Source: Celeribacter baekdonensis (GTDB lineage Bacteria; Pseudomonadota; Alphaproteobacteria; Rhodobacterales; Rhodobacteraceae). Taken from it: a DNA stretch of 64,000 nucleotides. The notes below the pieces were generated by a model. That model searched no databases. It was not told the DNA's origin and worked only from the letters and a program-made list of their open reading frames with translations. Of the stretch, positions 45,601-53,831 are shown in pieces. The stretch is from positions 1 through 64,000 of the forward strand of contig NZ_CP028473.1 of NCBI RefSeq assembly GCF_003047105.1. Reading direction: 5' to 3'. Made by a program: the position numbers and the translations under genes. Numbering within the stretch: position 1 is the stretch's first letter; every line of letters starts with the position of its first letter.

Positions 45601-45916
45601 TCTTATGGGGGCGCCGCTTCAAATCCTTCAGGGTCATGTCAACGTGCATTCCGAGGAAAAGACGGAACCGTGTACAGCGATGGCGTTCGCCAATCGTTGC
45701 GTGAGGCGGGGATTTTCAAATGCTGAGATGGCCTCGTTTGGATCATTTATGTGGTCAGCCAAATGGTCGCGGCGTGAAGTCCATCGACAATTCGCAGATA
45801 TCGTACCCTATCTCAAACCGGCTGCGGTCGGTGAATCTCAAGAGGCATTGGAAGCACGCGTGGAGTCCGCTTCTGAAAGCGAACTAAATAATCGAGATCT
45901 GGACGACCTCATCTAA
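42617..45916 (+). CDS. Ski2-like DEAD/DEAH helicase (HamB-like)
   Basis: This encodes 1099 residues from ATG 42617 (MYDPATSELIRSTPDLPDL), preceded by GGAGG; a GTG at 42599 would add six residues. A helical N-terminal domain (1-300) includes ENRAAAGFVAATAYQLVHQA. The motor has motif I IGFPTGAGKSTTAQ, motif II LLIFDECHLMHP, motif III LMSAMM and the second RecA lobe with TPTLGQGMNLPADLVII and motif VI NAAGRAGRAGE. The C-terminal 300 residues have no named domain. It would be the DNA-sensing, ATP-driven half of a Hachiman-like defence pair with the upstream nuclease. Confidence 0.85.
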   Translation: MYDPATSELIRSTPDLPDLDREGLPDRLARAFAEIVSARVLLRESENGEELLEDTIRFARRLAQTNEALVAINPDRENRAAAGFVAATAYQLVHQAIALRDSDQPVSFVSPNAISPDVSAMLLFLVAGASADAAEVADSIRIPSGDWLQSELILHLIMLAKGQVGRIRNRKRPPQDRLVSGTGGERANAALYYRLLRGVRALAFVLQGRRVSGMVDPIAVFSEVKSLAAGASDLEDTFPEGAIAVFPGPFHLASLLIAAGSALMESAVVNLPPPDGVPEDRWTEAMKTVAETRPYLWRNHKDAVAQGYLKIGTSAAIGFPTGAGKSTTAQLKIHATLLSGRKAVFLAPTHALVDQTARDLRGAFPRATVRGERMDEFGFSGDSDELPDVMVMTPEACLLTSHMEPERFDDVGLLIFDECHLMHPSTDGDRRAIDAMLCILGFTRVVPDADIVLMSAMMKNTYELSGWLAELTGRNSLALDNAWKPTRQLRGCVVYDEKRLADLRKLLRNARAKSSTAGVPAAVKRKLTAKPNAFFSVKQTWASQVRRDYALVPLLNEALQLSTNKFWKVTPNSGVVASSVAAAAAGAGLRTLVFSQSIPNAFSISEKAGAALDECSVELTETEQRLYEISVDEMGGADQLYLTLVDGKLASQAATHHGQLLPEERQLVEALYKRQGTLAVLAATPTLGQGMNLPADLVIIAEDSQFDASSGRKDLLNPEDLLNAAGRAGRAGESATGIVLVIPGQVVGLDDAENRIGSRWSRLRDIFGQTDQCLVLDDPFTALMDRIHDSATDIGDLERYVVARLAETDQGDDGKVDIRLGLARSFAAYRKRQDADEDWVESRTSAALSLLKSDDGDLPVEQLSLRNTASMLGLPEDILDDMSKALDMHGFRNFETVDSLCDWVFEWLMVRPQYLVRLVKLENLEYLFGTEIKKLKDDRSRASFSLPKLRAALQDWMNGAPLMQIQKRLSDKTRDKKRSTSARKFVIRLVPDLAHLMGAPLQILQGHVNVHSEEKTEPCTAMAFANRCVRRGFSNAEMASFGSFMWSAKWSRREVHRQFADIVPYLKPAAVGESQEALEARVESASESELNNRDLDDLI

Positions 45917-46527
45917 CCAGCAAGATTGGACGGCTCGACAACTTCCAGCTCCGGCAGATCCCGCAGGCTCTGCAGATCGAAGGTCACCAGGAAGGTCTCC
46001 GTGGTTACGAAGGTATGCGGCGCGCCCGGCCGCGGCGAGCGCGGTCCGCTGGCGATCAGGTCCTTGTAGCGCAGCCGGGCCAACAGGTCGCGGCTGACCT
46101 CCTTGCCGAAGATGTCGGCCAGGCCCGCCCGGTCGATCGGCTGATGATAGGCGATGGCGCAAAGTACACCCATCTCCATCTCGGTGAAGGTCAACGACTG
46201 CTCGCCAAGATCGGCCGCCGCCTTGATCGCGTCCGCGAACTGCGTCCTCGTTCGGAACATCCAACCGCCGGCCACCTGCGCGAGTTCGTAGGGACGACCG
46301 GTCAGCTCGGCCTGGATGTCGTCGATCACCATCTCGACCGAGGCTCCCTGCCCCACCACGCGGGCCAGCTCGTCGCGGCCGACCGGCGACGCACTGGCGA
46401 AGAGCACCGCCTCGACCCGACCCATCCATTCGCGCCAGCGGAGCTCCTGCGGGAGGTCGTCGAGCTCCCGGTCAAAGACAGCGCCGCCCTCCTCCGCCGG
46501 TTTCCGTTTCCTGGTCGTGGTCGTCAT
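45913..46527 (-). CDS. ScpB-like chromosome segregation/condensin protein
   Basis: This encodes 204 residues from ATG 46527, overlapping the DUF1403 stop. Winged-helix text typical of ScpB is seen: RVEAVLFASASPVGRDELARV, GGWMFRTRTQFADAI, TEMEMGVLCAIAYHQPIDRA and LARLRYKDLIASGPR. ScpB bridges SMC and ScpA; neither partner is in this window. Its pairing with DUF1403 next to the transposon and replicon suggests a plasmid-specific role. It ends four bases into the convergent helicase gene. Confidence 0.8.
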   Translation of the reverse strand: MTTTTRKRKPAEEGGAVFDRELDDLPQELRWREWMGRVEAVLFASASPVGRDELARVVGQGASVEMVIDDIQAELTGRPYELAQVAGGWMFRTRTQFADAIKAAADLGEQSLTFTEMEMGVLCAIAYHQPIDRAGLADIFGKEVSRDLLARLRYKDLIASGPRSPRPGAPHTFVTTETFLVTFDLQSLRDLPELEVVEPSNLAG

Positions 46528-47468
46528 GATGCGATCCCGTAGAGCCGGAAGGTCGGTCGTCCAGTCAGTTCCCGCGCAACTCCGAGCTCGACCAGCCGGT
46601 CGCAAAACCGCCGCGCGGCGCGGTCAGTCATGGGGATCGAGGTGCCGCGAATGCAAGGAGACAGCATCGACGCAGGCGCCACGGCATCCTCGGTCAGGAA
46701 CAGCGCGACCGCCGCGTCCGACCCTTTGGCCCGTAGCTTCGGCGCAACGGCGCGAAGGGTCTCGGCGCGTCGGGCCAGATCCCGCGCCACCCGGATCGAC
46801 TCTTCGATAGCCTCGAGGACCCGCACCTCGACTGCCAGATCGGCCCCCTGCCCTTCTGCAGTCAGGTCGCGCAGAACGGCCTTTGTCAAACGCTGCGCAG
46901 TCACGGGCAGCACCTGCTTCCAGTTCAGCGCCCGCGCAAGGACGACGTCCGAGAACAGGCAGGCGGTGCGCTCTGCCCGGTCGTCGGCCTCGAGCACGGC
47001 GCCCAGGGCTGCGACGCAACCCGACAACGGACCATGGGTCCGTGCGCGTTCCAATCCCACGTCAAGCCAGACACCCACCTCGCCCGCATACTCCGCTCCA
47101 ACCAAGTCAGCGATCTCACCCGGGCGCGCCCGCAAACTCTCGCGCCAGAACACCAGAAGATCGCCGTCGGGCCCCCGCGCCTCGCCGGGTAGCGTCAGAT
47201 GGTAGGCGTCGCGGATATCGGCCTCCCGCGCCAGGCGACCTTCCAGTTTCGAGGTGGCGGTTGCGGCTCTCAGCGCCAGTCGATTGGCGAGCAGCTTCAC
47301 CGGCACGCCATACCGCGGATCGGAAACCAGCTGATCGAGCACCGTCAGCGCGGCTCCCGACCGAAAGGCCACAGTTTCAAGGGTTTCGACACGACCGGAG
47401 GTGACCCAGCCGGGTAGCTGCGGTAGGGTGCTCAGGTCGTCAGAGATGGTGGCGGGCTGATATGTCAT
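46524..47468 (-). CDS. DUF1403-family protein
   Basis: This encodes 314 residues. ATG 47468 begins MTYQPATISDDLSTLPQLPG, with helical text such as RSGAALTVLDQLVSDPRYG, LANRLALRAATATSKLEGR and READIRDAYHLTLPG, which I recognise as the DUF1403 family of alphaproteobacteria. Function is unknown. The stop overlaps the scpB-like start, so both are in one operon. The space up to 47624 contains a dyad-rich AT stretch that may be its promoter; the transposon begins directly beyond. Confidence 0.75.
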   Translation of the reverse strand: MTYQPATISDDLSTLPQLPGWVTSGRVETLETVAFRSGAALTVLDQLVSDPRYGVPVKLLANRLALRAATATSKLEGRLAREADIRDAYHLTLPGEARGPDGDLLVFWRESLRARPGEIADLVGAEYAGEVGVWLDVGLERARTHGPLSGCVAALGAVLEADDRAERTACLFSDVVLARALNWKQVLPVTAQRLTKAVLRDLTAEGQGADLAVEVRVLEAIEESIRVARDLARRAETLRAVAPKLRAKGSDAAVALFLTEDAVAPASMLSPCIRGTSIPMTDRAARRFCDRLVELGVARELTGRPTFRLYGIAS

Positions 47469-47681
47469 GCTACTACACTAGTCTCGCGCGGCGCTTTCGT
47501 CCACAATATGATGTGCAAACCGCCCCACCTTATATCTCTCCCTCATGTCCAATAAGTTTGCATTATCAGACATAGATGGAAATGGCCGGAAACGCATGCC
47601 GCAACGCCCAAAAAACACCCCGGATGTCGGATGGCCGGAATTCATGAGATTCAAGCACTTCCCTGAAAAGCGAGTCGGGGT

Positions 47682-48701
47682 TCATGAGATTCTGTACCGG
47701 TATTTATGAGACTGGATGGTGCGGTATTTGTGAGACTGGCGCTGTCTCGCGGCTTTTTCGGCAGACTGGCGTGCGCTCTCGTCGCGCTCAGCGCGCCAGA
47801 ACCGGGCCGAGATGCGTCGCCTCAACGAGAGTGGCCATGATCGGAGCGCTTCCCGGACCCGTCCCTGCCCTTCCGCGTCGCTCATGAGCTTGATTGAGAT
47901 CGCCCATTTGACCGGATCCTCGATGATCCGGTCGATGCCAACCGTCAGCGCGAAGGCCTGTAACAGCGAGCCCTGCGCCAGGGCGTGGAGACCGGGGCGC
48001 ACCGGCTTGGTAAGGACTGGCGCCACCTGATCGTATTCGGGAACGACGACCGTCAGCGCCTGCCGGAGGATCGGCGTGGTGAGGAAATCATGGTAGTCCC
48101 GCCGGGTCTGGAGCGACATCCGCGGTTGCTCGTCGACATTCGGCGGCGAGGCCCGGCGATGCCGCGCCGTCAGAACCTGAAGCACTTCGGGCGCTTCCAG
48201 GTCTCCCTGCCCCGCGCTGCGCGCCCAGGCATCCAGATACGCGGCACCGGCCTCGGCATGCCCTTCAAGTTTCTTAAAGCAATCCGCACCGAACCGGTCG
48301 GACAGGGTCTCGCCGGTCGCGTCCCGAAACTCCACAGCATGCACCGGGCAACTGAATCGCCACGGCAGCGCGGCGGATTTGCGATGCAGCTCTTCGGGAC
48401 AGAGCGGACACGTATGCCGGTTCTTCCGCGCGATCATCATGCGCGCCGCAGACCCCAACTCCCGGAAGGTCATGGCCTGCACGGTCTCAGGCGAAAGGCC
48501 GGTCCAAGCCGCGATCAGAGCCCCCTGCCCTTCCGAAAGACGCCATTCCAGGTCGAACACGTCGTGCCCCTTCAGGCCAAGCGCTGCAACGAATTCCGAA
48601 ACCGTCATGGCGTAGAACGGGGCCATGCGCGCGGCCCAGGAAGACAGTCGTTCGTCGACCTCGGGGGCGTAAACAACCGGCAGGCGCCCGCACCCCGTCA
48701 C
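47682..48701 (-). CDS. tniQ: TniQ-family transposition protein
   Basis: This encodes 339 residues. The N-terminal TniQ domain (YAPEVDERLSSWAARMAPFY) is followed by a zinc-finger-like segment HTCPLCPEELHRKS with a second pair, RFSCPVHAVEF. The last 20 residues contain a repeated QSHKYR because the gene end runs into the terminal repeats of the transposon. TniQ directs target choice with the TniB ATPase. ATG 48701 overlaps the tniB stop (ATGA). Confidence 0.88.
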   Translation of the reverse strand: MTGCGRLPVVYAPEVDERLSSWAARMAPFYAMTVSEFVAALGLKGHDVFDLEWRLSEGQGALIAAWTGLSPETVQAMTFRELGSAARMMIARKNRHTCPLCPEELHRKSAALPWRFSCPVHAVEFRDATGETLSDRFGADCFKKLEGHAEAGAAYLDAWARSAGQGDLEAPEVLQVLTARHRRASPPNVDEQPRMSLQTRRDYHDFLTTPILRQALTVVVPEYDQVAPVLTKPVRPGLHALAQGSLLQAFALTVGIDRIIEDPVKWAISIKLMSDAEGQGRVREALRSWPLSLRRRISARFWRAERDESARQSAEKAARQRQSHKYRTIQSHKYRYRIS

Positions 48702-49576
48702 ACCGGCTCTCCCAGGACCGCCTGCAACCGGTCGCCACCCAGAATATCGCGCGAGAGGATGCGTTCCTCGCCGCTTTCGATGGCGGCGATCGCCAGCTGC
48801 GACAGGATCGAAAAGATGCCCGAGGTGATGCCGCCAGTCACCTTGATGATCCGCGCGAGCGCGTGTCCGTCGATCTGGCTTTGGCGCCGAAGCGGCAGCG
48901 TGCGCGTGAGCGTGCTCATCAGCCCGTTCAGATCCTCGCCCTCCCGCCAGGGCGGCAATGCGAAGGCCTCGAAGCGACGCACCAGCTGATCATCGGTGCG
49001 CAGCGCGTTGCGGGCCTGTGCGGTGCCGACGCAAACCAGCGGGATGCGCAGCTCGTTGCCCAGAAAGCGCAGCATGTTCAGGAATCGCGCCTGTTCGCGG
49101 ATCGTGCCCGCCTGCAGGCTGTGGATCTCGTCAATCACCAGCATCCCCGGGCGCAATTCGGCGAGCAGTCGCAAGGCCAGACTCTCAAGTACAGATAGTG
49201 TCGCCCGCGGCGGCTCGGGGGCTCCAATCGCCGCCAGGATCCGGCGGTAGAAGCGCGACTCGTCGGGCCCCGAGACCATCTGCACCGCAACGACCGGCAT
49301 ATGCAGCCGTCCACTGGCTTCGTCGAAGCTCGACGCGTGATCGCGGGTGAACTTCTCGATGATCATCGTCTTGCCCATGCCGCTGTCACCGACAATGAGC
49401 AGGTTCGGCATGCGGGCGCGCTCGGGAAACGACATCAGCGTTTCCAGCTTCTCCAAGGCCGCCTCGGCCCTGGGATAGGAGACCCAGCGGTCGGCGCGAA
49501 TCCGGTGAATGCGCTCGTCGGCGCTGAGCGCGGCGATCTTGCCGGCTCCCGGGTAGAGATGCGGGAACTCAGTCAT
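48698..49576 (-). CDS. tniB: TniB AAA+ transposition regulator
   Basis: This encodes 292 residues from ATG 49576 (MTEFPHLYPGAGKIAALSA); the longer frame to 49669 lies in tniA. Walker A VGDSGMGKTMIIEKF and Walker B GMLVIDEIHSLQAG are clear, with the arginine-rich LVRRFEAFALPPW sensor region. TniB forms ATP-dependent filaments on target DNA and activates the TniA transposase. It overlaps the tniA stop by 8 bp. Confidence 0.92.
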   Translation of the reverse strand: MTEFPHLYPGAGKIAALSADERIHRIRADRWVSYPRAEAALEKLETLMSFPERARMPNLLIVGDSGMGKTMIIEKFTRDHASSFDEASGRLHMPVVAVQMVSGPDESRFYRRILAAIGAPEPPRATLSVLESLALRLLAELRPGMLVIDEIHSLQAGTIREQARFLNMLRFLGNELRIPLVCVGTAQARNALRTDDQLVRRFEAFALPPWREGEDLNGLMSTLTRTLPLRRQSQIDGHALARIIKVTGGITSGIFSILSQLAIAAIESGEERILSRDILGGDRLQAVLGEPV

Positions 49577-51215
49577 CGTCGTACCATTCCTCGACCTTGA
49601 AGCCGGGATGGCTGAGGAACGGGCTCCCCTCCCCTTCCAGCGCGGGCAAGGCATCTCGCGCGGCGTCATCCGGTGTCACGTCGATCATGCGCCGGGGTGC
49701 CAGATGCGCCCGCCGCGCCTGATGACGCCGCGTGGCCTTGGTCTGCCGTACCGCGGTGTCGACGAGGTCGCGCTGCGCCTCGATCGTCCTGAAAATCAAC
49801 TCCTCGTCCACAGAATGACGTCCAGCCTCGCGCAGGGCCCGCCGCGCCGCGCGGTGCTCCCAGAGCGTGATCGCAGGCCGTGTCAGATCAGCAGGTCGGG
49901 CTTCGATGATCCCACTCTCTGTCAGCACGAAGATGCGCGAGAGATCGCGCGGATCGTATTTGAGCGTGAACTTGCGGCTTTCCCGGCCCATCAGCCAACG
50001 CAACTCGTCCGCCCAGTAGCGGATGTGGAAGAGATGCAGGCCGTCGCGCTGCAAAACCCGCTGCTCAGACGGCAGAAAATCGACCAAGAACTGGCGCAGA
50101 TCGGCGGGTATACGGAGTCTGACTTCGTCCACCCGTGTTGCCCAGGCCGCCGAGGGCGTGATTTCCAACGCGCTATGCACCCGCGCGTGGTAGGAGCCGG
50201 TGATTTCCAGCGCCAGCCAGGTTTCCAGCTCGCGCAAGGTCATCACCGCCTCGGCTTCGGCATCGAGATCGCCGCGCTCGAAGATGTTCGAGAAATGCGA
50301 GCCCGGCAGCAGGTGAATCGCGCCCATCATCGTGCCGATCAGCCGCTCGATATGCCCGCCATAGCGCGGCGTGCCGGGCGGACGGTACTGCAGGTCGATC
50401 TGGTATTCGGAACAGGCAAGCTGAAAAGCCCGGGCATGGAACTCCGCGCCATTGTCCACATAAATCGCGGTCGGGATGCCCCGCGCCAGCCACTCCGTGC
50501 TGATCCCGCACGCCGTCAGCCAGTGCATTTTCTCCATCACCGCATGGGTCAGGCAGAGGGCGACGGAGAGCAGCGAGGGCGGTTCCAGGGACAAGTGGAA
50601 GCCCAGAACCATGCGGGTATTCACGTCGATCGCGACCGTCAGCGTTGGCCGACCGAGCGGGCGTCGTGTCACCGGATCTACCACTGTCACGTCAGCCTTG
50701 GTGTGGTCGATCTGGACGATATCCAGCGGATCGTTGGCGACCAGCCCCCCAGGCGTGGCCAGATAGCGCCGGTCGGCCTTGTCCTTGCCCTCTCGCCGGG
50801 CCATCAGCTTAGCCTGGTCATGTTGCTCCAGCCAGCGCCCCAGACGACGGATCGAGGGCGGTGCCAGCCCTTGAGCCCGACAATCGGCGGCGACCTCCCG
50901 CCAGAACCGCGTTCTGGTAGGTTTGCGGCGGGTGGCATAAAGCCCCTTGAAGTGGCGGGACACGATTTCTTCCACCGCCGGGTCCAGCGGCTGCATGCCA
51001 GGTTTGGGGCCCCGGGTGTCCGGCAGAAGTGCACTGGTCCGCCCGTCCTCGCGGAACTGCTTCACCAGACGAAAAAGCGTGGATCGGCTGACATTTAGCT
51101 GACGTATGGCCCAGTCGACATTGCCCTGAGTCAGCTGGGCCGGCAGCTCCGCGAGCACCCGGGCGCGAAACTCCGCCTCTTCCCAATCCTTGTCAGCTGG
51201 AAAATTATCGGACAT
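49569..51215 (-). CDS. tniA: TniA DDE transposase (Mu-type C-terminal domain)
   Basis: This encodes 548 residues. An N-terminal helix-turn-helix (LNVSRSTLFRLVKQF) precedes the retroviral-integrase-like core with the DDE triad in IVQIDHTKAD, AIYVDNGAEFH and GHIERLIGTMMG. A Mu B-type C-terminal beta-barrel region follows. It cuts and joins the transposon ends. The start is 97 bp from the right end of the element, with transposase-site repeats between. Confidence 0.94.
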   Translation of the reverse strand: MSDNFPADKDWEEAEFRARVLAELPAQLTQGNVDWAIRQLNVSRSTLFRLVKQFREDGRTSALLPDTRGPKPGMQPLDPAVEEIVSRHFKGLYATRRKPTRTRFWREVAADCRAQGLAPPSIRRLGRWLEQHDQAKLMARREGKDKADRRYLATPGGLVANDPLDIVQIDHTKADVTVVDPVTRRPLGRPTLTVAIDVNTRMVLGFHLSLEPPSLLSVALCLTHAVMEKMHWLTACGISTEWLARGIPTAIYVDNGAEFHARAFQLACSEYQIDLQYRPPGTPRYGGHIERLIGTMMGAIHLLPGSHFSNIFERGDLDAEAEAVMTLRELETWLALEITGSYHARVHSALEITPSAAWATRVDEVRLRIPADLRQFLVDFLPSEQRVLQRDGLHLFHIRYWADELRWLMGRESRKFTLKYDPRDLSRIFVLTESGIIEARPADLTRPAITLWEHRAARRALREAGRHSVDEELIFRTIEAQRDLVDTAVRQTKATRRHQARRAHLAPRRMIDVTPDDAARDALPALEGEGSPFLSHPGFKVEEWYDDD

Positions 51216-51382
51216 AACTTACTCAGTGCATGGATGCCGGATAGTCTCACCAATGGTGATTCAAATCGGCGTCCAGTCTCACATACCTTGAATCGGTTTC
51301 AGAAATGCGACACAGGCAAGCTATTGAAAACACATGGAACGCAGTCTCAAGAATTCCGGCAGACCGACAGATTTTCTGGAAA

Positions 51383-52498
51383 ATGCCCACAGAGGACGAA
51401 AGGTCGACGTCATCAAACTCTGGTGCGTTTAGTATCGCTCAGAACGGCGACAGCGATCAAGAGAAAAGCGACAGCATCGCGCTGCCCTCCCATGTCGCGG
51501 GGTCCGGCAGCCTTGATCGCCTGGTCGACACCGCCCGCGACTATGCCCGCGCTGCAGCGTCCGACAACACGTTGACAGCCTACGCGAAGGATTGGGCGCA
51601 TTTCACGCGCTGGTGCCGGATGAAAGGCATCGAGCCTCTACCGCCGTCTCCCGAGATGATCGGGCTTTACCTCGCGGATCTGGCCGCTGGGTCAGGCCCC
51701 TCCCCTTCGCAGTCGGCGTCCCGACCCCTATCAGTCAGCACCATCGACCGCCGCCTCTCAGGCCTTGCGTGGAACTATGCGCAACGCGGCTTCACCCTCG
51801 AGCGCAAGAACCGTCACATCGCGACAGTGCTGGCCGGGATCAAGCGCAAGCACGCGCGTCCACCGGTGCAGAAGGAAGCGATCCTGGCCGAGGACATTCT
51901 CGCCATGATCGCCACCCTGCCCTACGACCTGCGCGGGCTGCGGGATCGGGCGATTCTACTCATCGGCTATGCTGGCGGGCTGCGCCGGTCCGAGATCGTC
52001 AGCCTCGACGTTCACAAGGACGACACGCCGGACTCGGGCGGCTGGATCGAGACCTTCGACAAAGGCGCCCTGCTCACCCTCAATGCCAAGACTGGCTGGC
52101 GTGAGGTCGAGATTGGCCGCGGGTCAACAGATCAGACCTGCCCCGTACATGCACTGGAACAATGGCTGCACTTTGCGAAGATCGACTTCGGTCCAGTCTT
52201 TGTCGGCACCTCGCGCGATGGCAAACGGGCATCCGAAACGCGGCTGAACGACAAGCATGTGGCCCGGCTGATCAAACGCACCGTCCTAGATGCCGGCATC
52301 CGTTCCGAGCTGCCAGAAAAGGAACGCCAGGCGCTATTCTCCGGGCACAGTCTGCGCGCAGGCCTCGCCAGTTCGGCTGAAGTCGACGAGCGCTACGTCC
52401 AGAAGCATCTGGGGCACGCCTCGGCCGAGATGACTCGTCGCTACCAGCGCCACCGTGATCGGTTCCGAGTGAACCTGACCAAGGCCGCCGGTCTCTGA
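51383..52498 (+). CDS. Tyrosine recombinase / site-specific integrase
   Basis: This encodes 371 residues from ATG 51383; the frame is open from 51305, but those codons lie in or next to the transposon end. The SAM-like N-terminal domain (NTLTAYAKDWAHFTRWCR) leads to the catalytic domain with Arg in YAGGLRRSEIVSL, HSLRAG, the HLGHAS motif and Tyr in MTRRYQRHRDRF. Plasmid copies of this type usually resolve multimers. It converges with repC, with a 12-bp gap. The transposon inserted just upstream may have changed its promoter and N-terminus. Confidence 0.9.
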   Translation: MPTEDERSTSSNSGAFSIAQNGDSDQEKSDSIALPSHVAGSGSLDRLVDTARDYARAAASDNTLTAYAKDWAHFTRWCRMKGIEPLPPSPEMIGLYLADLAAGSGPSPSQSASRPLSVSTIDRRLSGLAWNYAQRGFTLERKNRHIATVLAGIKRKHARPPVQKEAILAEDILAMIATLPYDLRGLRDRAILLIGYAGGLRRSEIVSLDVHKDDTPDSGGWIETFDKGALLTLNAKTGWREVEIGRGSTDQTCPVHALEQWLHFAKIDFGPVFVGTSRDGKRASETRLNDKHVARLIKRTVLDAGIRSELPEKERQALFSGHSLRAGLASSAEVDERYVQKHLGHASAEMTRRYQRHRDRFRVNLTKAAGL

Positions 52499-52510
52499 TC
52501 GCGAGCGCCG

Positions 52511-53767
52511 TCACGCCGCTTGCCCACTGAGCCTGCCATAGAAGCTGCGCTCGAGGTGCAGCTCCCCTGCCCCGGCTTTTTCGACCATACCCCGCAGATA
52601 GCCGCCCGGTGAAGAAACCTCGCCCGCGCAATGCTTCTCGAAAACAAGCGCCAGCGCCGCTGTCGCCACCTGTTTGCCGAGCCGTTCCTGCGCTACGTTC
52701 CAGGCATGCTCGGACACTCCGATCATCGGCCTGAGCTGCCCGGCAACCCGATGCAGATCGCCCCAGTCCTTCAGGAATCCGCCCATATTGCGCGCCCAGG
52801 ACGCAAATTCAGGACAGGCCTGCATCACAGTGGGCAGATCCAGCGCCGCACGCTTCTTGCGCACCTCGGCAACCCACTCTTCCAGCTGAGCATTGGGCAC
52901 CACGGCCGCGACTTCCTCATGTTCTGAGGAATTACTAGTTACAGGATTAAGTTGGTTTGTAATTAGTATATGAGGGTCAGAAATGACCTCCCTGGGGTTC
53001 GTTTTTTGAGGCTTCTTGAGAACTTGCTCCTTGGTTTCCGACGTGTTTTCTACAGGTTGGGCGGCCTCGGTTGCCTTGAGATAGGCAGCCTCGACACGCT
53101 CCTGAAGCTCTTTGAACCACGTCAAGAGCCGAGCAAGCTGCTCAGAAGCTTCATGGCGGCGCGGCAGCCGGTCCAGAAGCTCCTTGAAAAGGCTTGTGAA
53201 CTGCGTCCAGGGCCCACGCAGCGCGCTGCTGACGGCCGCGTCGATCCGCGCGCGGATCATCCGGCGTGCCACCGTGATCTGACGCTTCAGGCGCTGGCAG
53301 AGCTCGCGTTCGGCCTGCAACTCGGCATGGAGCTCCTCGAACTCCTCGACGCGTGCCGACAGCGGCGACAGATCGAAGCCGTAGGCCTCGATGATGCGTC
53401 CATCGGCGTCCCTGCGGCCCCAACGCTTGCCGTTGGGGCTGTCCTGGAAGGAGATCACGCCGATCTCTGCCAGGCGTCGGGCATGGCGTTTCAGCGCAGA
53501 AAGCGAGAAACCCGTCTGTTCCATCAAGTAGGCGTTCGACGCCCAAACGATCGGGCGTTGCCCCTCCTCCCAGTCCTGGGCCTGGGTGAAGGCCCCGAGC
53601 GTGTCGAGGAGCATCATGTCTCCGGCCTTGAGGCCAATATATGCACCGACCCGCTTCACGGCGACGAACGCCCGCGTTTTGGGTACAGCTACTCGTTCAC
53701 CGGCTTGGGCAAGCTGCTCTGCAATGCCAAGACCCGGTGTCGGCTTGCGCCAACCTGTATGTTTCAT
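52511..53767 (-). CDS. repC: RepC replication initiator
   Basis: This encodes 418 residues. ATG 53767 is preceded by GGAGGTGAG. The N-terminal half has the RepC helix-rich DNA-binding part (MLLDTLGAFTQAQDWEEG, RPIVWASNAYLMEQTGFSLS, LKRHARRLAEIGVISFQDS). The C-terminal half ends with FEKHCAGEVSSPGGYLRGM, a common RepC motif. RepC starts replication of repABC plasmids and acts on an origin inside its own gene, which here shows an unusual AT-rich patch at 52930-52970. It is the third gene of the repABC operon and is controlled by the antisense RNA upstream. Confidence 0.93.
   Translation of the reverse strand: MKHTGWRKPTPGLGIAEQLAQAGERVAVPKTRAFVAVKRVGAYIGLKAGDMMLLDTLGAFTQAQDWEEGQRPIVWASNAYLMEQTGFSLSALKRHARRLAEIGVISFQDSPNGKRWGRRDADGRIIEAYGFDLSPLSARVEEFEELHAELQAERELCQRLKRQITVARRMIRARIDAAVSSALRGPWTQFTSLFKELLDRLPRRHEASEQLARLLTWFKELQERVEAAYLKATEAAQPVENTSETKEQVLKKPQKTNPREVISDPHILITNQLNPVTSNSSEHEEVAAVVPNAQLEEWVAEVRKKRAALDLPTVMQACPEFASWARNMGGFLKDWGDLHRVAGQLRPMIGVSEHAWNVAQERLGKQVATAALALVFEKHCAGEVSSPGGYLRGMVEKAGAGELHLERSFYGRLSGQAA
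52930..52970. other. oriV: Candidate oriV: AT-rich dyad inside repC
   Basis: Within the otherwise GC-rich repC gene there is an AT-rich patch with an imperfect dyad, ACTAGTTAC at 52934-52942 and GTAATTAGT at 52959-52967. In studied repABC plasmids the origin lies in an AT-rich part of repC, so this is the natural candidate. Confidence 0.55.
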
Positions 53768-53831
53768 GCCTGTTTCTCACCTCCAGTTATGTGGAGGCAA
53801 AAGAAAGCCGTTCGCCAAAGTGGCGTTCTTG

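Larger units (their letters stand above)
47625..51312 (-). mobile_element. Tn5053/Tn402-like tniABQ transposon
   Basis: The three genes tniA, tniB and tniQ run leftward between inverted ends. The left end starts TGTCGGATGGCCGGAA at 47625, and the right end, read inward on the minus strand from 51312, starts TGTCGCATTTCTGAAA. Inside each end are repeated transposase-site-like motifs: TATTTATGAGACTGG (47701) and TATTTGTGAGACTGG (47725) on the left, CCAGTCTCACATACC (51273) and GTCTCAC (51244) on the right. No 5-bp duplication is visible at the two borders. No resolvase gene and no cargo gene lie between the ends. Confidence 0.75.

Noticed and set aside
47625..51312. CRISPR-associated or Tn7-type transposon with guide RNA
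   Set aside because: Only tniA, tniB and tniQ are seen between the ends; no cas gene or array lies in or near the element.
47619..51318. Target-site duplication of the transposon
   Set aside because: The bases just outside the proposed ends (CCGGA on the left, CAGGC on the right) do not match, so no duplication is claimed.
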